A stretch of DNA of 64,000 bases from Prorocentrum cordatum (GCA_963575745.1 CAUYUJ010001414.1:86770-150769), one strand, 5' to 3'. Counted from the first letter of the stretch, positions 1-11,039 are shown. Numbers and translations: made by a program. The notes: generated from the sequence alone by a model not told the origin.

Positions 1-191
1 GTAGCCGAAGCAGTTGTGGGACATCGTGGTTCGCGCTTTCCTGCACTTCGCCGCGCCGCTTTCGCTCGATACATTCGCACATTTGAGAAACGTAGGAAAG
101 TTTGGTTCGTGATTTCCTACAATTTGTTCTGCGCGAGCTCGGCGTCACAAAAGTCGGATTCCCAACATCGCCGTTAACCGACATCGCCGTC

Positions 192-383
192 AGCGCGGCC
201 TTGGCCCACGCGAGGACCCGGGGCTCGTCGTCGTCCCGCTGACCGGCGCCAGCACCTCCTTGCCGGACCTGCGCGGCGGGCGCGCGAACGCTTTCAGCGC
301 GGGCAGCGCCATGGGGGTCCACCAGCAGAAGGGGGTCACCGGCTCCTGGAAGCCGAGGGGCTCCAGGATCGGAGTTCGAGGAG
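192..383 (+). CDS. candidate upstream exon, unidentified
   Basis: An open stretch on the + strand with a plausible acceptor (GCCGTCAG before 192) and a plausible GT donor (GAG|GTTTAT at 384). It reads ..EDPGLVVVPLTGASTSLPD.. and carries no family motif. Its place and strand, about 1 kb before the first peptidase exon, make it a candidate for the pro-region or N-terminal part of that gene, but this is inference. GC-rich DNA of this kind often has chance open frames. Bases 1-191 hold nothing I can identify. Confidence 0.25.
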
Positions 384-473
384 GTTTATGTTGGACGTTT
401 GGTGCCGCTTGTTGGGTATAGCCAGGACCCCGGTAAAGGGGAGCCGTTTATTGATTGGGCACCGAAGTTCGGT

Positions 474-661
474 CGGGGGCGGCAAAGAGGTGGGTGATGA
501 CTAGGGGGGTGGATATCATGGCGTGGGCCATGATACTTCCTTAGATTTCATGGCGCCTCTTCTCATTTCATTACGTCCCTGGCCCCCCCGCTGGGCCGCG
601 CACATGCCGCCGGTCATGATTTGCGCCCCCCCTCTTGGACGCCCCTCTTTGGGCCGCCCCC
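474..661 (+). mobile_element. family H inverted-repeat element, copy 1
   Basis: About 188 bp bounded by imperfect inverted repeats (GGGGGCGGCAAAGAGG at the left, CCTCTTTGGGCCGCCCCC at the right). The interior includes GGATATCATGGCGTGGGCC and TTTCATGGCGCCTCTTCTC. A second copy at 14807-14997 matches over its whole length, and a partial third copy lies near 46309-46440. It has no coding capacity, so it would be non-autonomous. Confidence 0.65.
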
Positions 662-1055
662 GAGAAGCCCCAAATATGGATTGGAATCACTGAACCAGGT
701 CTGATGCAGCTAGTGCTCTTCGGGTGACGGCAATTCCGTTCAGTGGAATGGGACGGCGGGGGCGGCCCCGGTACAAATCATAAACCAGGTCCCACTAGAC
801 CCAGTCCTGGCATCGCCCGAGTTTTGGGAGGGAAGCTCTAGAGTGTTATCGGGGCCGCTTTTATGCGAGGAAGTGGTGCTTACTCGAGGAACTGGCGACT
901 CCCCTGGTGGTATCAAGGGAAGAGAAACCACCCGGGCCCGACAACTGACGTTTCCTAAACGACCCTGGGCGTTCACGAAACAGCCTAGCCTCGTTCGAGT
1001 CCTTCCCTGGGTGCGTTTGCGAAACGCCTTGATCATTCTGGGGGTAGGCCCCCTA
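662..1055. other. non-coding stretch, no recognisable feature
   Basis: Intronic or intergenic DNA. Short opposing ORFs here overlap on both strands, look like chance, and show no family motif. Confidence 0.4.
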
Positions 1056-1883
<828 letters not shown>

Positions 1884-1918
1884 GTCCCTGCTCAGATTGG
1901 AGGGGGGTAGGCTCAGTG

Positions 1919-2005
1919 GGGGATGCATCGACCCCCGCTCGACCATTGGTCGCCGAGACGTCCCGATAGCCCAGCCCGCCCAGGAACGTATGGATTCGCC
2001 ATCAG
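1919..2005 (+). repeat. dispersed repeat shared with 16886-16985
   Basis: The segment starting GGGGGATGCATCGACCCCC and running through CCCGATAGCCCA and CAGGAACGTATGGATTCGC is repeated with moderate divergence at 16886-16985. No terminal structure is resolved. The following bases to 2286 show no further feature. Confidence 0.5.
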
Positions 2006-2286
2006 GGGCCCACCCTGAGATCCGCGCGAAAACATTGAGACATGGTGAAGAAAACGACCATCGCCCCCGTACCCCATCTTTCTGCGCCTTCTTTTTGAGC
2101 CGGATCGATCTGTGAGGGTCCGAGGGCCCGAAGACGGGCGAGCAGGCCCGGCTCGAAAGGACGGAGTCGCCAGGATCGCAGGATATCGTCGATGTGTCGG
2201 CGAATTGATCACCGATTTCAAATCGATTCTCCCTCCCCTCCCCCCTCGGAGGGTGAAAGAAGGGGTCTGCGACAGGGGGTCTTCAG

Positions 2287-2477
2287 TGACGAACCAACAG
2301 CACACACACCCATACCCATAGGGGGGTCGGAGAGGGCTACGGGTGCGTGTTGTCGGATGGGGGTCCCCGCTCGAACGGGAGCGTTCCCCAGGGTCCGACA
2401 ACCCGCACCCATACCCATAGCCAGTCCTTCTCTCGACGACCCCCCTATGGGTATGGGTGTGTGTTGCTCGTTCGTCA
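2287..2477. mobile_element. element M, 191-bp inverted-repeat element
   Basis: Long imperfect TIRs of about 50 bp begin TGACGAACCAACAGCACACA and end GTTCGTCA, and include CCCATACCCATAGGGGGGTC with its complement. A second inverted pair sits inside (GTGTTGTCGGA and TCCGACAAC). TTCAG flanks both ends directly, consistent with a 5-bp target duplication. It makes artefactual ORFs on both strands. Confidence 0.75.
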
Positions 2478-2620
2478 TTCAGTGGGTGCTGAATTGCCCA
2501 TGGATTGCTTATGTGTCGCCAACTCAACTGCTCCTGTTTGGTTGGCATCCACTACTCGTTGGGAAGTTGAGGCAGGAGAGCGCCGCTCGAGCGTGGTCCG
2601 CCCGAGCTGGTGCCTGCCAA

Positions 2621-2800
2621 TACAGTCGGGGCCCTGAAGAAGGAACCCTTTTGGTTGGGGAGGGGCTCCGCGTTCCTTAAGGGTTTCACTGCTTGCCTCA
2701 GGTTTTCCGTACGTTTTCGATAGGAAATCGAAGTTTAGTTTATGGAAACAAGGGGCCTCGTTCCTTATTTAGGGTTCCTTAGGTCAACGCCCGGACTGTA
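2621..2800. mobile_element. family G element, copy 1
   Basis: A 180-bp element with ends TACAGTCGGGGCCCTGAAGA and its near complement finishing CGCCCGGACTGTA. The sub-terminal GGAACCC/GGGTTCC pair is shared. Copies 2 and 3 are at 49939-50066 and 60173-60355. It ends 14 bases before the peptidase exon at 2815. Confidence 0.72.
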
Positions 2801-2814
2801 GCGTTGCCCTTCAG

Positions 2815-2955
2815 GCCTGCGACGAGGCGCCCTGCATGGTGCACAGCGTATACTCCGAGAGCGCCTCCGGCACCGCCACGGCGCGGGCCGCCTCCTGGGT
2901 CGCGGAGAGCTTCGCGTCGGGCAGGCTGGTGGGCAAGCCCGTCGAGGACCCTCCC
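2815..2955 (+). CDS. A1 aspartic peptidase, second recognised exon
   Basis: After an acceptor (TTGCCCTTCAG|GCC) the frame reads ACDEAPCMVHSVYSESASG, and about 17 residues later FASGRLVGKPVED. This matches the pepsin-family layout after LWVPSS: a Cys-x4-Cys loop, H..Y...S.SGT, then the Tyr/Phe-x-SG-x-x-x-G-x-x-x-x-D strand leading to the flap region. The start is in phase with the previous exon if a GC donor is used there. The 3' end is not resolved, since there is no clear GT near 2955. Exons for the stretch between SGRLVG and PFDGILG are missing; they may be unrecognised or interrupted by the LINE. Confidence 0.6.
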
Positions 2956-3034
2956 AGGCCAGCCTCGGAGGCCTCGTGCTGCCGCGAACATCGAGGATCG
3001 ACATTGATCTTCATCGCCTTCTTTGGGGCATCCA

Positions 3035-3260
3035 GGGGGGTCCTCGTCGCCACGGCTGGATTCGCCTGGAAATTCTGGCGAGATCTCACCTCGGAACAGA
3101 TCTGGGGATTGATCTTGACCCCCAGGCCCTGGCATGCTCGCGTCGCGGAAAAAAAACACGACGGGAGGTTTGTGGCCGATTTCGGTCTCCGGGGGCCCTG
3201 GCTGGGCCTGGGGACCGTCAAAAAACGTCTCGGGATGAAATGCCAGTTGTGGGGCTCGAC
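3035..3260 (+). repeat. dispersed repeats P (3035-3120) and Q (3133-3260)
   Basis: Repeat P contains CCTCGTCGCCACGGCTGGAT followed by TCGCCTGGAAATTCTGG. Related copies are near 11270-11350, 18538-18575, 47030-47110 and 59385-59450, with a reverse copy near 10235-10295. Repeat Q carries GGGGACCGTCAAAAAACG and TCTCGGGATGAAATGCC. Related copies are near 12660-12740 and 51650-51725 (+) and 10655-10725, 11404-11480, 16128-16205 and 61930-62050 (reverse). These are short non-coding dispersed repeats. The ORFs over them are not supported as genes. Confidence 0.5.
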
Positions 3261-3479
3261 GTTGCGAATAAATCTTGGCGTCGGGGGCCCAGGCTTGAAG
3301 GTTACCAGGACTGGCCCCTGGTCCCAGGTGCCCTAAGCTTTCCGCGCCGTCCTGGATGGAAGAGGCTGTCTCCGCAACGTCTTACATGCTTCGCCGTGCC
3401 GTTTCAACCTTTCGCTTTGTCAAGTTCCACATGTCTCATTCAGGAGGATCCACTGGAGCCCTCACAGCGGATTTTTCCG

Positions 3480-4255
3480 CATGGCCGCCGCAAAAGGAAT
3501 GCTTGTGTAAGGCCGCCGCAAAAAATAATAATCCTGTTCTAAGCTCTCCACAAGAGGAGTCCTTTGTTAAGGCCACCACAAAGGTAATTCTCTTGTAAGG
3601 TCGTGCCAAAAGGAATCCCTGTGCAGGACAACTAGACTGTTTTCGGCAATCAACCGCGGATGACGAGGAGAACATTGAAAACAAATAAAAACAATGAACA
3701 CACAGCGAAACACCAGGAACAACACAGTTCTTGCATTTCCACATTTGTTCCATTGGACCGTTCCTTTGTGGTGTTATCATAAAGTTGTTGTTGGTCGTTG
3801 TTTTTCGATGTGTGCTCATGGTTTGTATTGTTTTTCGATGTGATTCCTTGTCTTCTTCAAGGAACACAGGAATTCGTCAGGGCACGCCAAAGAGGGTTTC
3901 GTTTGTAAAGCCGCCACAGACGATCTTTTTGTACGTGGCCTACGGAAAATGTATCTTTTTGTAAGGTCGCCACAAAGAATGTTTTAGCAAGTCCGCCACA
4001 ACAGGAATCTGATTGTAATGCCGCCACCAAGGGAACATTTGTACAAGGCCGTGGCAAAAGGAATCCCTTTGTAGCGCAACCGGGCCATTCTCGGCAGTCA
4101 GCCGCGAATAACAAGGAACACAAGGAATCACAATGGGCACACTTCGAAAAAACAATGAACAACATCACACGTTGTGGGTGTTCATATGTCTGTGTCATCT
4201 TGATGTGTGTTCATGGTATCTTCTTGTTGTTCGGTGTGTCCCTTGTCTTTAAGGG
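3480..4255. repeat. tandem ~400-bp unit with GGCCGCCACAA subrepeats
   Basis: Two diverged units (about 3480-3880 and 3885-4255) each combine several copies of a roughly 30-base subrepeat around AAGGCCGCCACAAAAGGAAT with a longer segment (CGGCARTCARCCGCGRATRA .. CCTTGTCTTYAAGG). The same subrepeats reappear at 7370-7545, beyond the LINE, so the LINE seems to sit inside or beside this array. The segment is AT-richer than the surroundings. An apparent peptide SVMRDRPYEGSAGM at 4270-4330 is not accepted as an exon. Confidence 0.6.
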
Positions 4256-4325
4256 ACGAGACGAGCGCGCGATGTCGGTCATGCGGGACCGGCCCTACGA
4301 GGGCAGCGCGGGGATGCCGGGGTCC

Positions 4326-7300
4326 TCAGAAGACGTGTTGCGAGCAGAAATCGGAGAGATGGATGTTGGAGATTCTTTGAGGGAGAAGAAGGAAGTCCTC
4401 CATGTAGTCGAGAAAGCCGTCCTCAAGACTTTTCCACAAATTTGCATCAGATGCCATATCCACCCATTGGTTGTCGTATTTAAATTCTGTAGCTGTTTTA
4501 AGAAATGACAATCTGTCGCAGTCGTCCTTCCAAGTCTTCCGGTGACCGCCGTGTCGTCGTTCTTCTCGTCGTGCGTCGTGAGCGTTCGGGTCCCAAGTTA
4601 TGCGACGTCTCGTCCATCTGTCGTGACTGTGGCTTGCGACTCGAGCTGCGTAGTTCCATTTCGTTTTGAAATATATGTGTGTCCATTTTTGCACATGCAT
4701 GCGCTCGGCGATACTTATGGAAGTGCGTGTGCTCCTGCGTATGAAATCCACCCAGGGTTCCGGGTCGTCGTCTCTGCTGCGCGGTCCAAGTTCGTGCTGG
4801 TCACCAGTGTCGTCGGTTGTGCTGTTGGTATCGGGTGCTGCGTTGTTGTTTCCCTGTCGGAGCCGTCTTCTCGGCACGCCCACGACCAGACGAATCATCT
4901 TCCGTTGTGTCCTCTGCAGCGTGAGGAGCATGTCTTTGGTGAGAGTCCATGAGCAGCATCCACACATAACGCAAGGCGAGATTGTGCCGTTGAGAAGTCG
5001 TAGTCTACTGTGCAAAGAGAACCGTTTGTTCGTGAGTTCATTCCGTAGCTGGTTGAACTTCGCCCACCCTGCGGTGATCTTGTTTGCTAGCTCGTACTCG
5101 TGGAAGTTGTCGAACGACAGTTTTCTGCCTAAGTATTTTCTGCTCTGGTCGTTGTGCAAGATGTCGATACGTGCGTCGTCCAACTTGATGTGCGTATTGG
5201 TTCTACCCATCCTCCGGCTAACGTTCGTCAGGATCTTGGTCTTGTCGGGGTGTAGTGAAAGTCCGCAGAGTGCCGCCTGATTTTTCAACTCGCGTAGCAG
5301 ACAGGTAAGCTGGCGTAGGTTCGGGGCGTACAGCAGGACGTCATGTGCGAAACGCAGGTTGGTGATGCTACTCTCTTGTGCATAACCCAGCCTGATGCCA
5401 AACCGCTTTTGGTGCCACTTGGTCTTGAGTTGACGGAAAATGTGTTCCAAAAACGAATTAAACAAGAATGAGCTGAGAGGGTCTCCTTGCTTCACTCCCC
5501 GCTGTATGTCAAAATGCCGGCAGTTAGTGTCTGTTCTGACTGTGGCTGTCTGGTCGCTGTACATTTGTTGTAAGAAATCAATATATGCAGCAGGGATGTG
5601 TTGCTGTCGCAAAGCTTCGCAAAGTTTACCATGGCTCACGCAGTCGAACGCTTTCTTAAAGTCTATTGCGGCTGCCCAGAGTGGTAGCTGCCAATGATAT
5701 GACTGTTCGTACAATACTGCCGTAATGAAAAAGTGGTCTTCCGTGCTGTAGCCACGCCTGAAACCAGCTTGGTCGGGGCTTTGTTGTGCGTCGAATGCTG
5801 CCTCAAGCCGATTGCATATGAGGCGAGACATAAGCTTGCACAACAACGGGATGATGGCAATTGGTCTGTAATGTTGTGGTAGTTTGGGGTCTCCGGACTT
5901 GTATATAACCGTGATCGTCGTGCTTTTCCATTGGTCGGGTGGCAAGTGGTTTGGTGTGATAATGTCGTTGTAGAGCTGCAGCAAGTACTCCTCAATGGTC
6001 GTGCCTCCTGCTTTGAGCAGTTCTGCTGTGAGGCCAGCAGTGTCGCTGCACTTGACATTTTTCAGCTGTTTGATGGCTTTCCGTATTTTTTCTTTCGTGA
6101 ATGGCGGTATGTTGGAATATGTTGCCTTTGTGGCAGTGCTATTATCCTTGTTGTCGCTCTCTTGCTTCTGGTAGAGTTGCTCGTAGAATGCCGCGAAAAC
6201 GTCGGCGATGTTTGTCCTGTCAGTCTCCTCGTCTCCTGTTGGGGTCGTCATTGATGCAATCATGTCTTTTCGTTTGGAAGACTTCACACCGGCGATCCTC
6301 TTGAGGCCTTTGAATTGGCAGACGACGTCATTTAGTTTAGCGTTGTCGCGGGCTCGTTTGATGGTTCGAAGTTGCCTCAAGATTTGCTTGCTCAACGTGG
6401 CACGTTTGGTTGTGACATTGAGTGGTGTGTTACGTCGTTGGACGATGAGCTCTTGTAGTTTGTGGTCTGCTGTGAGATCTTCCCCATGCGCCGGGCATTG
6501 TGCAGTAGCTCGCGCATGTTCGCGATACTCTTCGTGAGCCTGGACAAGGGCGTTGTTGATGTAGGTGTGCGTGTCATTTGTACTAGCTGTGCGGTCGTGA
6601 TCGTCGAGTCGGCGCTGTAACCACTGCTGGTAAAGCGGGTCGGCGGCGGGCGGAAGAGATGATTGGTAGGGTGTTCGTCGTCTACGTTTGCTCTTCTTGT
6701 TGGGTTTCGTGGGGTTGAGGACCATCTTCATGCATACCGCTTGATGGTCTGAACCGAGGTCTGGAGTGCTGGTGGCAAATGCGTCGAGTTTTTGATTGCG
6801 GCGACATCTATCTATGAGTATGTAGTCAATTTGAGACTGGGTTGGATGCTCTCCGCTGCTGGTGTACGTAAAAACGTTGTGGTGGTGCTTGTAGAACATT
6901 GTGTTCATGATAAGCATCCTTTGTGTGTTGGCCCAAGCTCGTAACCACGTTCCACGTGTGCTGCAATCTCCCAGTCCATGTGCTCCCACGGTTGGTCTTC
7001 GGCTTGCGCTGCGATTGACATCGTCGTCCGCGCTGTTCGGTCGCTGTCCAACTTGTGCGTTGAAATCTCCAGTGATGGTTGCGACTCGCTTCTGATGGGC
7101 GGCGTCGTCGTGAATGGCGGTCAGGCAATCATACATACTTTGGACGTGAACGTCGGCGTACCCAGAATGAGGAAAATATGCTGTCGTCATTCTCATCTTG
7201 CATTTGCCAATGTCGAGGTCGATGTAGGCGATGCGTTCGTTGATACGTCTGAAACGCTTGATGCTGCGTACGTGCCGCTGGTGGATCAAGAAAGCAACAC

Positions 7301-7343
7301 CTCGTGATGTAGCGGTGTGACCGGCACAACACCGGAATCTGGC
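4326..7343 (-). mobile_element. LINE-type retroelement: endonuclease + reverse transcriptase, 5'-truncated, catalytic residue altered
   Basis: One long minus-strand frame of about 1,005 residues in the element. The N-terminal part is the C-terminal half of an exonuclease/endonuclease/phosphatase-type endonuclease (TGDFNAQVG, QIDYILID, GSDHQAV). A reverse transcriptase domain follows (YRPIAIIPLLCKLMSRLI, AAIDFKKAFDCVS, GVKQGDPLSSFLFN), then LSLHPDKTKI and an Arg/Trp-rich C-terminal region. The first part of the endonuclease is missing, which fits ordinary 5' truncation. The palm motif expected as FADD reads FAHD, with the His codon at 5343-5345, so the copy is probably inactive although the frame is intact. 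Base composition is AT-richer than the flanks. It is a non-LTR element inserted antisense in a peptidase intron. The ORF runs on to 7523 only through flanking repeat. Confidence 0.9.
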
Positions 7344-7369
7344 AGAGCACCGCAACAGGATTTTTGTTG

Positions 7370-7545
7370 CAACTACCACAGCGAGGGTCCTTGTGCAAGG
7401 CAGCCGCAACGGGAATTCTTTTATGAGGCAGGCACAACGGACATTTCCTTGTCGGGCCGCCACGAACGGGAATCCCCCTGTAAGGCCGCCACGGAGGGAA
7501 TCCAGATGCAAAGGCCGCCACAACGGGAGATTTCTTTTTTTCTGA
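7370..7545. repeat. GGCCGCCACAA subrepeats, distal side of the LINE
   Basis: Four or five units such as AAGGCCGCCACGGAGGGAAT, spaced 25-35 bases apart, match the subrepeats at 3480-4080. This places the LINE within a formerly continuous repeat region. Confidence 0.55.
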
Positions 7546-8990
7546 TAGAAGATTCACCCCGGCCCGCGTGCTTTCTTGAGGGTTTCCTGCACAAGGGTGG
7601 TGCACGCGTGCGTGCCCACCGCAGTGCGTGCGCGCGCGCCCGTGCACGTGTGTAAACAAGCTGTTAAGACTGCTCGTGTGCGCTGAAATGTTTGCAGGCG
7701 CCGCCGTTCGCCTGTGCTGATCACAGTGTCTGGATATGTGCCGCGTGGGGTTTGTATGAAGCTGCGCTGCCCGTTGTCAAACTCTGATCTCTACGTGTTT
7801 TCGCTCCATATCTGTGGGTACTCCGTTTACGACCGCAGATGATATCGTCAGCGATGTTTTGCACCGCACCGTGTGCACCGTTAGCCGGTGTGTACTGAGT
7901 GACGTATCGTTTTTCTATCAATTGCATTGCGCGGTGTTCGATGTGTTCGCAATGAGGCAAGGGAACATGAGGGCGCCGACGGGGAAGTTGATAATGCTAG
8001 AGACGCCTAAAGAGGACGAGTAGCACAAGAGGGACTGGTAATGATTGGGATGGATGTGAGGATTGGGCATGGTGTTTTTCCAGGCTGCAGGATCAACAGG
8101 AGGTGTATGAGACAGAGCGCCACTCCCCCGTCCTCGTCCCTCTTTGGATGGGAAGGGGGAAGAGCTGATCAACAACTGTGCATTGCTACAGGCTTCGATA
8201 TTGCAGCCAGGCACTGCGGCGCACAGAATTTGGGTGCCCCACGTCGTTTGTGTGCGCCGCAGTGCTTCTGTTCACTCCATGGTCTACGTGTGCACCGGGG
8301 TGCCTGCTTGCACGGAAGTGCCCGTACGCACGCATGCAGAGTGCCCCGCGCGCTGCGCAATGCCAGCGTGCACCGCAACGTGTCAGTGCGCATGTGCATC
8401 ACAATGCTTTTGCTCTTGCAGCACCGCTTGTGGCATTCTACGGTGAACAATGGGGGCTGGCCGTGCGACGCAATGTTTGTGCGCACCGCCAGCATGGTGC
8501 GCAGCGCACTGCATGCGGGCGCACCACAGTGCACCTGTGCAGCCGAATTCCTGCGCGCACTGCGATGCCGAGAGTGAGCGCGCGCGCTGCGACAGGTTGC
8601 GCGTGCCACCATGCATGCATTCGCCGTAATGCTTGTGTGCTCCACCGTATCTGCGCGTAGAGTGCGGAACGGCGTGCACGTTGCATCGGTCGTTGCTGCT
8701 ACTTTGTCAGCGGGGTTCCCATGCGCCAGATTCACAAGTACCCGGACAGGTTTGCCAACGTCACTCGCATGCGGACATTCAGCGTGACGCACTGCGCCAC
8801 AAGCAGTGCTTTGCGAACGCGTAGTGCGGCATCAAGAAGCATTCCGGTGCGCGCGCGCATTGGTGGCATTGCAGTGCACACGCGCGGTACGGTGCACACG
8901 GGCGCTATGTTGCACATGCCGGCAGGGCGGTGCCGACAAGGATTTGGGTGCACACTAGCATTGCGGTGCTCGCGCAGGTTCTGCTGGACT
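7546..8990. repeat. degenerate GTGCGCACCGCAGTGC-type repeats (8215-8990) after plain DNA
   Basis: 7546-8214 shows alternating G/C-T/A runs (GTGCGTGCGCGCGCG near 7625) and no gene. From about 8215 the sequence is packed with variants of TGCGCACCGCAGTGC at irregular 15-40 base spacing. They give cysteine/alanine-rich ORFs in several frames at once, a sign of repeat rather than coding sequence. Confidence 0.45.
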
Positions 8991-9460
8991 CTAGGGGTGG
9001 TGGTGGGTGTGGGGAGGGTACTGGGCGATGAATTTGGCGGTGGTAGGGGCTGCAGTTCACACTGTAGCAGCGGCTGTTGCAGGAGGTGAAACAGCAGGGC
9101 GCGCATTTAGGTTTAGTGGAGGGAGGTGTCGTATGGGCTGTAGTAGTGAGTGTAGTAAGCAGTGTAGTTGGGGCTACTGTACGAGCCGCAGTAGACGCTG
9201 TAGTCGGCAACGTCGGAAGTTGCATCATGATTTGCCAGTGCACTCGATTGCACATCATCGCTTTCATTCGTATCATCGCGTCCAAGCTAGCCGGCTGTAT
9301 ACTGGCAGCTATCTATCGCACAGCACACAACACACGCGCCTCCCTCATCCAGCCTCCCGCCCCCCTGGAGCCGAGTGGGCGTCGTGACGGCGTGCCCTGG
9401 AGGCCGCTGGCCTGAGAAAGCCCGGAGGCACCTGGGCGACGGAAGGAAACGAACAAATTG
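8991..9460. other. non-coding; GTAGT-rich cluster 9050-9215
   Basis: The 9050-9215 part has irregular GTAGT, GCAGTAGAC and GTAGTGAGT repeats. The rest to 9460 shows no feature. Confidence 0.35.
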
Positions 9461-9585
9461 CCAGCGTAGCGTCGCGCGCAAGCGCCATCGCTGCCAGTGT
9501 AGCGTGCCGCGCTTGCGGCCAGCGCAGGCCGCGGCGTGAGGTCGCTATGCCATCGTGCGTGAGGTCCCTCTCTTGTCGTCGCCCA
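9461..9585 (+). repeat. dispersed repeat R, copy 1 (~125 bp)
   Basis: Contains GTCGCGCGCAAGCGCC and GTGAGGTCGCTATGCCATCG. Copies 2-4, all in the same orientation, are at 21320-21445, 30600-30725 and 57015-57140. The shared core alternates GCGTAAGC / GCGTAAGGTCGC motifs around GCCGCGCTGGTGGCCCGC. No TIRs are evident. Confidence 0.6.
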
Positions 9586-10000
9586 CCTGGGGCCGGGCCA
9601 CGCCCCGCAGCACCCCGAAGGACACCGTGTGCTTGGGGCACTTGTGCATCCGCGCCGAGCTGCTGTCTGCGCGCGAGGATCGAAGGGGGGCAACACCGAT
9701 AGCACAAGCATGACATCCCGCGGGGCCGCGCAGATCTCTTGGATCGGTCACGGGTAGCGAACATATCCGCATCCGCGCCCTCGCGGAGTTGACTCCGGGG
9801 CGCGATCCCGCTGATACGCGGACGCTCGGATACGCTCCGCACGGGGCATCCGCGAACAAAACGCCGCGTATCCGAGCGGGCGCGACCCATGGGCCTAGCC
9901 CGCGAGGCATGTGGATATTCTTGTTCGCCCACGGGTCGGCGTTGTACCCCATCTCTCTGCCCCGCCCCCGCGCGGAACAGGGCGGGCCAGCGTCGCCGCA
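9586..10000. other. non-coding, with small hairpin at 9811-9881
   Basis: GATACGCGG and CCGCGTATC form an inverted pair at 9811-9881, and a loose 30-base inverted context surrounds it. Minus-strand ORFs here derive from GC bias. No gene is supported. Confidence 0.35.
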
Positions 10001-10002
10001 AG

Positions 10003-10060
10003 AGGGCTTCAAGCGCCGATCCGCGAAATCCGTGCAGACCGCCGAAAGTTGATGTCCGAG
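10003..10060 (+). mobile_element. family B fragment (right half)
   Basis: GCCGATCCGCGAAATCCGTG followed by CCGAAAGTTGATGT corresponds to the right arm of the family B hairpin. The left arm is absent. It lies about 45 bases before the peptidase exon at 10107. Confidence 0.5.
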
Positions 10061-10106
10061 GCGAGGAAATATATACCCATAGGCCGTGTCTTGTCCCTCC
10101 GAAGAG

Positions 10107-10181
10107 GAGTCCGCCTTCCCGTTCCTCGACCTCCCTTTCGACGGCATCCTCGGGCTGGGCCCGCCCCCCGCGGAAGTCGCG
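10107..10181 (+). CDS. A1 aspartic peptidase, exon with PFDGILGLG
   Basis: A 75-bp exon, phase 0 at both ends, with acceptor CCGAAGAG|GAG and a canonical donor GCG|GTGAGC. It reads ESAFPFLDLPFDGILGLG and then PPPAEVA. PFDGILGLG is the strongly conserved segment near the middle of the N-terminal lobe of pepsin-type peptidases, normally followed by the loop into the inter-domain linker. At 25 residues it shows how finely this gene is fragmented. It is colinear with the preceding and following exons. Confidence 0.86.
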
Positions 10182-10189
10182 GTGAGCGG

Positions 10190-10395
10190 CTCTGGGGGGG
10201 GGGCGAAATGTGACCGACGTTGCCAGTGCCTCGGCTTGGACACATCCTGGGATGTGTCCTGGCCAGGATTTCGAGGAGAGTCCAGCCGTCGAGACTGGTA
10301 AGACTCGGGCTGCGCACAGGCATCCAGGGCGATCTCCACAACCGAGGGCGCCGCCAGAGGCGGCTTTGATGCGAGCTGGCACTGTTCGGGGGGCA
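10190..10395. other. intron; reverse copy of repeat P
   Basis: 10235-10295 carries CCAGGATTTCGAGGAGAGTC in the opposite orientation to repeat P. Nothing else is recognised. Confidence 0.4.
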
Positions 10396-10407
10396 TGCTA
10401 AGGTCAG

Positions 10408-10655
10408 CAAGGAGGAGGAGGAGGAGGAGGAGGAGGAGGAGGAGGAGGAGGGGGAGCAGGAGGAGGAGGGGGGAGGAGGAGAGGGGACGAGGAGGAGGAG
10501 GGAGAGGGATGAGGAGGATGAGGAGGAGGAGGGAGGAGGAGGAGGAGGAGGAGGAGGAGGAGGAGGAGGAGGAGGGAGGAGAGGGAGGAGGAGGAGGAGG
10601 AGGAGGAGGAGGAGGAGGAGGAGGAGGAGGAGGAGGAGGAGGAGGAGGGGGCGGG
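10408..10655 (+). repeat. (GGA)n microsatellite
   Basis: Nearly pure GGA/GGGA on the + strand over about 250 bp, inside the peptidase intron. It creates long poly-Arg, poly-Glu, poly-Gly, Ser and Pro ORFs on both strands, none of them credible. Confidence 0.9.
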
Positions 10656-10794
10656 CCGTTGCCCCGGGACCGGTTCTTCGTCCCCGGTCGTTCCTCGACG
10701 GTCCCGAGGGCAGGCAAGGGCCCCGAGAGGCGGTGGACGTGTGGGTCGCTGCCTTACCCTCCGCCGAGGCTCGGTGCCGTCCCGCGAGCTGCAG

Positions 10795-10955
10795 CGCCAG
10801 GCGGGCCTCGGGGCCTTCGCGGTGCGCCTGGGCGCCGCGCCCGAGGCGGGCGACGGTGGCCACAGCGGTGGCGAGCTCGTGCTCGCGCGGGACGCGTCGT
10901 TGCTGGAGAGGCGCTCCGCCGCCGCGGGGCCGCTGCGGTGGGCGCCCGCACTGGA
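10795..10955 (+). CDS. A1 aspartic peptidase, inter-lobe exon
   Basis: The frame reads RQAGLGAFAVRLGAAPEAG, a Gly/Asp/His linker, GGELVLARDASLLE and, about nine residues later, GPLRWAPA. This corresponds to the family's start of the C-terminal half: a 'FSFYL...' strand, then 'GGELVLGGxDxxLYxG', then 'LxWxPV'. The acceptor GAGCTGCAG|CGC keeps phase 0 with the exon at 10107. An upstream acceptor at 10768 would add SVPSRELQ but shifts phase. The 3' donor is uncertain and may be a GC site after GCGCCCGCA. The usual LGGVD is replaced by LARDA. Confidence 0.7.
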
Positions 10956-11039
10956 GCTTCGGGGGAGGAACAGAGCCGGGGTGCAGAACCGGCCTTGCGG
11001 CAGGGGTCGAGACCTCCTAGGAGTCCGTAAGCAGTGAGA

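Noticed and set aside
4258-4337. Peptide ..SVMRDRPYEGSAGMPGSS as a peptidase exon resembling PFDGILGLG
   Set aside because: A better exon for that segment exists at 10107. This one lies in the repeat/LINE 3' region and lacks the conserved residues.
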